Positions 8,801 to 14,290 of a stretch of 31,539 nt of DNA are shown here, piece after piece. The notes under the pieces are model-generated. The model was given only the letters and a program-made list of their open reading frames with translations. It did no database searches and had not been told where the DNA came from. A program made the position numbers and the translations under genes. Source of the stretch: CAZBUH01 sp964495095 (GTDB lineage: Bacteria > Bacillota > Clostridia > Oscillospirales > Oscillospiraceae); the NCBI GenBank assembly GCA_964495095.1, contig CAZBUH010000008.1:1-31539 (forward strand), in the 5' to 3' direction. Every line of letters starts with the position of its first letter. Within the stretch, counting starts at the first letter, position 1.

Positions 8801-9835
8801 ATCTCCACCTCCGAAAAGGGCCGTCTGCCCACCTACGACAGCGTGAAAATACGCCGCAAGACGGTGGAGCGGAGCGTACCCTGCCTCACCTCCATCGACA
8901 CCGCAAACGCCGTGGCGGACTGCCTTATGAGCAGATACTCCCAGGAGTCCATAGAGCTTGTGGATATAAACCGCATGCGCCGGGAGAAAAAGTCGCTGCC
9001 CTTTACAAAAATGCAGACCTGCGGCAACGATTATATCTACTTTAACTGCATGGATTCGGAGAACGCCATAACAAACCCGGAGAGCCTGAGCATCCGCCTC
9101 TCCGACAGGCATCTGGGCATCGGCGGCGACGGCGTGGTGCTTATCTGCAATTCAAAAATAGCCGACGCTCTGGTGAAGATATACAATATGGACGGCACAA
9201 ACGGCGGCATCGGCGGGAACGCCCTGCGCTGCGTCTGCAAATATCTCTACGATAACGGCATAGTGAAAAACCGCGACGTGAACATAGAGGTGGACGGCAA
9301 GATAAAGCGCCACCACGTCTACACCATAGACGGAAAGGTGTCCACCGTGACGGCGGATATGGGCGTGCCGGAGTTTAAGCCGGAGCTTATTCCCGTGAAG
9401 ATGGACTGCGAGAAGATAATAGACGAGCCGGTGAAAATAAACGGCGCCTATTACGGCATAACGTGCCTCTCTATGGGAAATCCCCACTGCGTGGTATTTG
9501 TGAAAAATACCCACGGCCTTAATCTGGAGGAGCTGGGGCCGAAATTTGAGCATAACGAGCTTTTCCCCCAGCGTGTAAACACGGAATTTGTACTTGTGCT
9601 GGACGAAAAGACCCTTTCGGTGAGGGTCTGGGAGCGGGGCAACGGGGAGACCCAGGCCTGCGGCACCGGGGCCTGCGCCGCGGCGGTGGCCGCCGTTATA
9701 AACGGCTTCTGCAGGAAGGACACGGATATAACCGTAAAGCTCGCCGGAGGCGACCTTATAATCCGCTACACCGACGAGGGCGTGTTTATGACCGGCAGCG
9801 CCGGCAAGTGCTTTGACGGCACGATAGAAATCTGA
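5792..9835 (+). CDS. carB: Fusion: carbamoyl-phosphate synthase large subunit + diaminopimelate-epimerase-like domain
   Basis: One open frame of 1347 codons. Residues 1 to about 1066 are a complete CarB: two ATP-grasp halves (MVIGSGPIVIGQAAEFDYAG near 11; the repeat VFGSGPIRIGQGIEFDYAS near 552) and the C-terminal MGS-like allosteric domain (about 930-1066). From about residue 1069 a full-length DapF fold follows without a stop (FTKMQTCGNDYIY, then GIGGDG, then ERGNGETQACGTGACAA, about 279 residues). DapF interconverts LL- and meso-diaminopimelate with two Cys. The second is present (Cys1290). At the first site, the family N-D-G-...-C-G-N pattern reads IGGNALRC, with Gly1141 (codon GGC, 9212-9214) in the Cys place. 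The start is GTG 5792 with GGAGGG before it, overlapping carA. Whether the DapF part is active is uncertain. Confidence 0.93.
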   Translation: MPLNKDIKKVMVIGSGPIVIGQAAEFDYAGTQACRALKEDGIEVVLVNSNPATIMTDNAMADRIYIEPLTLPVLERIIEKEKPDSLLSTLGGQTGLTLSMQLAKDGFLESHGVRLLGANPETIDKAEDRQLFKDTMIEIGQPVIPSKVVTTLEDAREFAGEIGFPLIIRPAFTLGGTGGGIVSNMEELNEIAANGIRMSPINQILVEQSVAGWKEIEFEVMRDSQENVITICSMENLDPVGVHTGDSIVIAPAVTLSDKEYQMLRKAALDIINALKVEGGCNCQFALNPESFEYKVIEVNPRVSRSSALASKATGYPIAKVATKIAIGYTLSEIKNAVTGKTSACFEPALDYVVVKFPKWPFDKFVYAKRTLGTQMKATGEVMAIGTTFEQAVMKAVRGAEIGHNSLNDKNFAALDTETVRTRLSECTDRRIFMVYEALKRDISIEEIHAVTMIDEWFLAKLKNLVDMDRLLAGGFDEKTYAKAKNMGYPDALIESLSGRKVEKPMRAVFKMVDTCAAEFSAETPYFYSTYDEENEAAEFIEKFGSDKKTVIVFGSGPIRIGQGIEFDYASVHCVWALKEAGYEVVIVNNNPETVSTDFDTADRLYFEPLTNEDVWNIIETEKPYGVVVAFGGQTAIKLTSFLDKRGVKILGTCADSIDAAEDRERFDELLEKHHIARAEGDTVMTEAEALEVANRIGYPVLMRPSYVLGGQNMIIAFTDDDIKEYMSIILAQNIENPVLIDKYLMGTELEVDAICDGEDILIPGIMEHIERTGVHSGDSIAVYPAWNINDDMRETIIDSTRRLAVELKTYGLVNIQYLIQDGKLYVIEVNPRSSRTVPYISKVTGVPMVDLATRAMLGEKLGDMGYGTGLYKKSPYVAVKVPVFSFEKLINVDTQLGPEMKSTGEVLGVATTREEALYKGLRAAGYKLNRSGGVFITVRDRDKAEVIHVAKKFADLGFTIYATKGTAETLAKVGIRSIHVSKIHEDENNSLTLIESGKVDYVISTSEKGRLPTYDSVKIRRKTVERSVPCLTSIDTANAVADCLMSRYSQESIELVDINRMRREKKSLPFTKMQTCGNDYIYFNCMDSENAITNPESLSIRLSDRHLGIGGDGVVLICNSKIADALVKIYNMDGTNGGIGGNALRCVCKYLYDNGIVKNRDVNIEVDGKIKRHHVYTIDGKVSTVTADMGVPEFKPELIPVKMDCEKIIDEPVKINGAYYGITCLSMGNPHCVVFVKNTHGLNLEELGPKFEHNELFPQRVNTEFVLVLDEKTLSVRVWERGNGETQACGTGACAAAVAAVINGFCRKDTDITVKLAGGDLIIRYTDEGVFMTGSAGKCFDGTIEI

Positions 9836-9847
9836 TAAACATAAATG

Positions 9848-9881
9848 CCGTCCGTAAGGCGCCCATGCGCCTTACGGACGG
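9848..9881 (+). other. Perfect 15-bp hairpin after carB-dapF
   Basis: Bases 9848-9862 are the exact reverse complement of 9867-9881, with a CCAT loop. It begins 12 bases after the carB stop. The following bases are GAAAAATAAC, with no U run, so it is not a classic terminator. It may slow or stop polymerase, or protect or process the carA-carB mRNA relative to the next gene. Confidence 0.6.
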
Positions 9882-9912
9882 GAAAAATAACAAAGAGGGC
9901 AGGTGAAGCGCC

Positions 9913-11817
9913 TTGGCTGAAACAAATGGAAAATCGGCATATACATCGGCGAGAAAGCTGGGAAAAAAGTATCTTTCAGAGCACGCAAACGGCAGATACA
10001 AGGGCTATCTGCCGACTCTTGATGAAAAAATCGGTGACGTGGAGATCACAGGCGAAATAAACCTGGGCTACCACGAGATACCGCTCAATAAGATAATCGG
10101 AACCAGGACCTCCGCCAGAAGCACGGCCTTTGCGGGGAATTTTATGCCTGTTTTAAATGACGACAGCGAATTTGCGCTGAAATGGCAGTCGCTGTACGAG
10201 AGCCATCTCAAAGACGGCATACGGGACCCGGTAAAGCTCTATGAATACCTGAACAGGTATTACGTGCAGGAGGGAAACAAGAGAGTCAGCGTTTTAAACA
10301 GCGTCGGCGCCGCCTCGGTGTACGGCAGCGTTATAAGGCTCATACCGAAGCGGGACGAATCAAACAAGGATATATCAATCTACTACGAATTTCTGGATTT
10401 TGACAGGCGGCAGGTGTTCGACAACCTGTGGTTTACCCACCGGGGCGGGTTTACCTATCTTGTAAACCAGACCGTGAAATATAAAAAGCACCATCCTGAC
10501 GTTAAGGACAGCGAGGGGGACCTTATAAGGTCCGTCCACCGGGTGTTCCGGGAGGCGTATAAAAGGGCCGGGTACGACGATATAAAGCTCACCACGGGAG
10601 ACGCGCTGGTGGCCTATATAGACGTTTTCGGATATCCCAGGAACGAGACGGTGTCCGACATATTTGAAAACATCAAAAAGGCCAGGGCGCAGTTTGAGGC
10701 CGCGGCGAATATGAGCGAGACAATAACCATAGAGGCCCAGAGGCCCGCTACCCACTCCCTGGCGAAATCCCTTTTCCAGCGGAAAAAAATTGTGAAGGTG
10801 GCCTTTGCCTTTGAGGGCACCCCTGATAAAAACCCCTGGACGCGGCTCCACGACACGGGCTACAGGCGCATACTGAGAAAATACGGCGATGATATCCAGG
10901 TGAGCTGCGCCTATGACGTCCCCAAAAACCCAAAGGACAGCTACGATGTGCTGTCCGGGCTTATAAAGGAGGAGCCGGACATACTTTTCGCCACAAGCCC
11001 AAATATGTCCACCGCCGCAAACAGGCTGACCCTTGAAAATCCGGGCAGGATAATACTGAACTGCGACATGGCCCAGGAGGGCAAAATGCTCAACACGTAT
11101 TTTGCCAAGTCCCACGACGCTTCATTCGTATGCGGCGTCCTGGCCGGGGCCATGTCGAGAAGCGACAAGCTGGGCTTTATGTCCTCGTCCCTTTTCCGGA
11201 ACAGCCTGTATTATGATGTAAACGCCTTTGCGCTGGGGGCGCAGATAGTAAACCCCAGAGTGCAGGTGATGGAATACCGGCTCACAAAGGAGAAGGATTT
11301 TGAGGAGTACGCCTACGCGGTGAGCGAGTTTGCAAAATGGGGGGCGGACGTGGCCTACTGCCAGCACTTTATGTATAACCCGGCGGCGAGAAAGGCGTTT
11401 CCCACAATCTACGCCCAGATATACGTGCTGAATATGAAAAAAGGCGTGGTGGACGAGTGCATCGGCGCCGCGGCCTGCGACTGGTCTGTTTTCTACGACA
11501 GCATAGTGGGAGACACTGTGGGTGAAAAAGGGAGCCTTCTCAGCACCTTCCCGGGGCTGGATAACCCGGTGCATTTCGGCTGGGGGCTCAACACCGGCCT
11601 CATGGAGGTCTACGGTGTGGACGCGTTCATGGGCCACAACGCCACAAGGCTGCTGGGGATTTTCCGCGGGCTTCTGCGGCGCGGCAGGCTGCACCCGTTT
11701 ACAGGCCCGATTTTCGACACCGACGGCAATCAGCGTATAGAGGCCGGGGACACCCCGACGCTTACGGAAATACAGAATATGGACTGGTACGTTTTGGCGG
11801 TTAAAAAAGTTATGTGA
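9913..11817 (+). CDS. ParB-like N-terminal region fused to a cytosolic BMP/PnrA-type substrate-binding domain
   Basis: 634 residues. There is no signal peptide, lipobox or membrane segment, so it should be cytosolic. Residues about 30-140 look like a ParB/sulfiredoxin-type domain: IPLNKIIGTRTSAR near 50-65, and VQEGNKRVSVLNSVGA near 118-133, which resembles the E-G-x-x-R core of ParB proteins. A helical middle follows. Residues about 293-610 resemble the BMP (basic membrane protein, PnrA) family, whose lipoprotein members bind purine nucleosides: VAFAFEGTPDKNPWTR, EPDILFATSPNMSTAANRL, SFVCGVLAGAMSRSDKLGFM. The start is TTG 9913 with GGGCAGGTGA before it; no other in-frame start fits. It lies 77 bases after carB. 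A nucleoside-responsive DNA-binding or regulatory role is inference. Confidence 0.7.
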   Translation: MAETNGKSAYTSARKLGKKYLSEHANGRYKGYLPTLDEKIGDVEITGEINLGYHEIPLNKIIGTRTSARSTAFAGNFMPVLNDDSEFALKWQSLYESHLKDGIRDPVKLYEYLNRYYVQEGNKRVSVLNSVGAASVYGSVIRLIPKRDESNKDISIYYEFLDFDRRQVFDNLWFTHRGGFTYLVNQTVKYKKHHPDVKDSEGDLIRSVHRVFREAYKRAGYDDIKLTTGDALVAYIDVFGYPRNETVSDIFENIKKARAQFEAAANMSETITIEAQRPATHSLAKSLFQRKKIVKVAFAFEGTPDKNPWTRLHDTGYRRILRKYGDDIQVSCAYDVPKNPKDSYDVLSGLIKEEPDILFATSPNMSTAANRLTLENPGRIILNCDMAQEGKMLNTYFAKSHDASFVCGVLAGAMSRSDKLGFMSSSLFRNSLYYDVNAFALGAQIVNPRVQVMEYRLTKEKDFEEYAYAVSEFAKWGADVAYCQHFMYNPAARKAFPTIYAQIYVLNMKKGVVDECIGAAACDWSVFYDSIVGDTVGEKGSLLSTFPGLDNPVHFGWGLNTGLMEVYGVDAFMGHNATRLLGIFRGLLRRGRLHPFTGPIFDTDGNQRIEAGDTPTLTEIQNMDWYVLAVKKVM

Positions 11818-11822
11818 TACTG

Positions 11823-11860
11823 CGGCGCGGCAGGCCGGGGCCTCCGCGCCGTGATATTTT
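11823..11860 (+). terminator. Terminator after the ParB-like/BMP gene
   Basis: CGGCGCGG (11823-11830) pairs with CCGCGCCG (11844-11851), with an inner AGGCC/GGCCT helix; TGATATTTT follows. The T run is weak. A second G+C hairpin (GGGGCGG 11864-11870 with CCGCCCC 11882-11888) lies just downstream. Confidence 0.65.
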
Positions 11861-11912
11861 CCCGGGGCGGACAAAATATGGCCGCCCCAAAGGGCAAAGC
11901 TGCAAAAAAGTG

Positions 11913-11941
11913 TTGCAATCAGCGGCGGGAAGTGGTATAAT
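11913..11941 (+). promoter_or_regulatory. Sigma-A promoter of the rimP-nusA-infB operon
   Basis: TTGCAA (11913-11918), exactly 17 bases, then a perfect TATAAT (11936-11941). It is placed after the terminator hairpins of the preceding unit and about 95 bases before rimP. Confidence 0.8.
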
Positions 11942-11969
11942 CACACAGTACGGTGTAAAGACTTGACTT

Positions 11970-11995
11970 GAGTGGGCGTCCCCCACTCTTTTTAT
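11970..11995 (+). terminator. Leader terminator (attenuator) between promoter and rimP
   Basis: GAGTGGG (11970-11976) pairs with CCCACTC (11982-11988), then TTTTTATT: a textbook intrinsic terminator. It sits between the operon promoter and rimP, so it must be at least partly read through. NusA is known in Bacillus to reduce its own operon through a leader terminator; the same logic here is an inference. Confidence 0.75.
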
Positions 11996-12037
11996 TGCGT
12001 TATTTTGAACTGTTAAAATTTTGGAAAAAGGTGTAGT

Positions 12038-12490
12038 ATGAGTAAGATAACGGACATTGTTTGGCGTTTGGCGGAGCCTGCGGCAAAAGAGGCCGGCTGC
12101 GAAATATGGGACGTGGAATACCTTAAGGAGGGCGGCCAGTGGTACCTCCGGGTGTATATAGACAAGGATGGCGGCGTCTCCATAGAGGACTGCGAAAAGG
12201 TGAGCCGCAGCCTTGACCCCATACTTGATGAGGAGGACCCTATTCCGGACAGCTACATTTTTGAGGTGTCGTCCGCCGGGGCCGAGCGGAGCTTAAAAAG
12301 GCCCGGGGATTTTGAGCGGTTTATGGGCAGCCTCGTGGAGCTTAAGCTTTATAAGGCCGTGGACGGACGTAAGGAATTTACAGGCGCCCTCTCGGGCTAC
12401 CGGGACGGGGACGTTAAAATAGACATAAACGGTACGGAGTACGAATTTGAAAAGAGCCAGGTCGCTTCTGTGCGGCTGAGAATAGGCTGA
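12038..12490 (+). CDS. rimP: Ribosome maturation factor RimP
   Basis: 150 residues, normal for RimP, which helps the 30S subunit mature (assembly around S12/S19). It has the RimP N-terminal features CEIWDVEYLKEGGQWYLRVYIDKDGGVSIEDCEKVSRSLDP (12098-12220), then YIFEVSSAGAERSLK, and a small SH3-like C-terminal domain. A short AAAAAGG precedes the ATG. It is the first gene of the rimP-nusA-ylxR-L7Ae-infB-rbfA order found across Firmicutes. Confidence 0.94.
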   Translation: MSKITDIVWRLAEPAAKEAGCEIWDVEYLKEGGQWYLRVYIDKDGGVSIEDCEKVSRSLDPILDEEDPIPDSYIFEVSSAGAERSLKRPGDFERFMGSLVELKLYKAVDGRKEFTGALSGYRDGDVKIDINGTEYEFEKSQVASVRLRIG

Positions 12491-12513
12491 CAGGAAAGGG
12501 AGTAGTGGAAAAA

Positions 12514-13575
12514 ATGAATGCCAACGCCGAATTTTTTGAGGCCATAGCCGCAATAGAGGCTGAAAAAGGCATACCTCAGGAGTATATGTTAGACAGGATA
12601 AACCAGGCGCTTTTGGCGGCCTTTAAGAAGGATGACCCAGCGGCGGCTGAGAATGTATTTGTGGACGTTGATCAGGAGAAAAAGAAGATAGATGTATATA
12701 TCCGCAAGAACGTGGTGGAGGAAGTTGAAAATCCTGCAATAGAGCTCAACCTGGAGGGCGCCATGAAATATTCCAAAAAGGCCCAGGTGGGCGACATCGT
12801 GAACGTGCCTGTGGACACGAAGAAATTCGGCCGTATCGCCGCCCAGGCCGCAAAGCAGGTTATAATCCAGGGCATACGCGAGGCCGAGCGGGGCATCGTG
12901 TATGAGAAATTTACCTCCAAGGAGCATGAGATACTTACCGGCACCGTCACAAGGGTGGAGCCGAATAACGGTGCTGTTTCCATAAAAATAAGCTCCAACG
13001 CCGAATTTACCGAGGCTATGCTTCTTCCCGGGGAGCGGGTGGCTTCCGAGGAGATACGGGAGGGCGACAAGATAAAGGTCTATGTGGTGGAGGTCAGGAA
13101 ATCCACAAGAGGACCTCAGGTGCTTATTTCAAGAACCCATCCGGGGCTTGTAAAGCGGCTTTTCGAGCTTGAGGTGCCGGAGATATTCGACGGCACTGTG
13201 GAGATAAAGAGCATCGCCCGTGAGGCGGGCAGCAGGACGAAGATAGCCGTGTGGTCCTCCGAGCCTGATATAGACCCCATCGGCGCCTGCGTAGGCCCCA
13301 GAGGCGGCCGCGTAAACGAGATAGTTGAAGAGCTGCGGGGAGAGAAGATAGATATCGTAAAATACAGCGAGGACCCGGCGGAGTATATAGCCGCCGCACT
13401 TGCGCCATCTGACGTGGTGAGCGTCACTATCGCTGAGGAGGGCAAAAACTGCCGCGTTATCGTGCCGGACAGCCAGTTGTCGCTGGCCATCGGCAAGGAG
13501 GGCCAGAATGTGCGGCTGGCCGCCAGGCTCACCGGCTATAAGATAGATATAAAGCCGGAAAGCGAAGCGGAATAA
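12514..13575 (+). CDS. nusA: Transcription termination/antitermination factor NusA
   Basis: About 353 residues, the short Firmicutes form without the C-terminal acidic repeats. The N-terminal polymerase-binding domain starts NAEFFEAIAAIEAEKGIPQEYM. The S1 domain begins around ILTGTVTRVEPNNGAV (near 135-150). Two KH domains follow: GACVGPRGGRVNEIVEELRGEKIDIV (near 255-280) and LAIGKEGQNVRLAARLTGYKIDI near the end. NusA binds RNA polymerase and RNA and promotes pausing and intrinsic termination. The ATG at 12514 is preferred (MNANAEFF); a GTG at 12505 is possible because AGGAAAGGGAG (12492-12502) could serve either. The leader terminator upstream suggests self-control. Confidence 0.96.
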   Translation: MNANAEFFEAIAAIEAEKGIPQEYMLDRINQALLAAFKKDDPAAAENVFVDVDQEKKKIDVYIRKNVVEEVENPAIELNLEGAMKYSKKAQVGDIVNVPVDTKKFGRIAAQAAKQVIIQGIREAERGIVYEKFTSKEHEILTGTVTRVEPNNGAVSIKISSNAEFTEAMLLPGERVASEEIREGDKIKVYVVEVRKSTRGPQVLISRTHPGLVKRLFELEVPEIFDGTVEIKSIAREAGSRTKIAVWSSEPDIDPIGACVGPRGGRVNEIVEELRGEKIDIVKYSEDPAEYIAAALAPSDVVSVTIAEEGKNCRVIVPDSQLSLAIGKEGQNVRLAARLTGYKIDIKPESEAE

Positions 13576-13593
13576 ATTCAGAGGGCTGAAAAT

Positions 13594-13866
13594 ATGCAGA
13601 AAAAAGTACCTATGCGCCAGTGCACCGGATGTCGGGAGATGAAGCCCAAAAAGGAGCTTATCCGGGCGGTGCGCTCACCGGAGGGCGTGGTCAGCCTTGA
13701 TTTCAAGGGTAAAAAACCAGGGCGCGGGGCCTATGTATGCCCCAATCCACAGTGCCTGCAAAAGGCGATAAAATCGAAAGCGTTGGAACGTGCTTTCGGC
13801 GCGGCCGTACCTGAGGAGATATACGGCGCGCTGAGCAAACAGATGGAGGGACCGGATAACGAATAG
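13594..13866 (+). CDS. ylxR: YlxR family RNA-binding protein
   Basis: 90 residues of the small basic YlxR family. It carries the conserved MRQCTGCREMKPKKELIR at the N-terminus and GKKPGRGAYVCPNPQCLQKAIK in the middle, with Cys pairs at both sites. In Bacillus the protein has been linked to RNase P and is found with nusA. The stop codon (13864-13866) lies inside the start region of the next gene, implying coupled translation. Confidence 0.93.
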   Translation: MQKKVPMRQCTGCREMKPKKELIRAVRSPEGVVSLDFKGKKPGRGAYVCPNPQCLQKAIKSKALERAFGAAVPEEIYGALSKQMEGPDNE

Positions 13867-14290
13867 TCTGCGATTTCTCGGCATCGCCAATAAGGCGGGG
13901 GCCGTTGAGGCCGGCGAGGAAATGGCCGGAGCGGCAGCCAGGGCGAAAAAAGCGAGGGTAATATTTACTGCGTCAGACGCCTCGGAAAATCTTATAAAAA
14001 GAGGAGATAATTTCGCCTTTTCCGGCGGTGTGCCCCATGTGCGTCTGCCGTATACAAAGGCGGAAATGGGGACGGAGCTTGGAAAGGGCGTCGCCGGCAT
14101 AGCGGCGGTGACTGACGCCGGGCTTGCGGCGAGCATGGTGTCGGAGCTTGCGGAGGCCGACCCGGAGAAATACGGGGAAGCGGCGGAAAAGCTCAGAGCC
14201 ACGGCGGAGCGCATTATGAAGCGCAGGAGAGAGGCCCGCGCCCACGAGAAAAATGTCAGGGCCGGTAAGAAGAAAAGGAGTGTGAAGTGA
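13856..14290 (+). CDS. L7Ae/YlxQ family ribosomal protein, likely AUA start
   Basis: 144 residues if started at ATA 13856. The L7Ae/L30e fold is clear: FLGIANKAGAVEAGEE (RNA-contact region), then VIFTASDASEN, then AAVTDAGLA. A Lys/Arg-rich tail of about 45 residues follows, longer than usual for YlxQ. Starting at the first ATG (13922) would delete FLGIANKAGAVEAGEE, which the fold needs. In the open upstream part the only well-placed start is ATA at 13856, six bases after GGAGG (13845-13849), giving M-TNSLRFLGI. CTG at 13868 is too far from it. The gene overlaps ylxR and shares one base with infB. K-turn RNA binding is expected for the family. Confidence 0.8.
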   Translation: MTNSLRFLGIANKAGAVEAGEEMAGAAARAKKARVIFTASDASENLIKRGDNFAFSGGVPHVRLPYTKAEMGTELGKGVAGIAAVTDAGLAASMVSELAEADPEKYGEAAEKLRATAERIMKRRREARAHEKNVRAGKKKRSVK

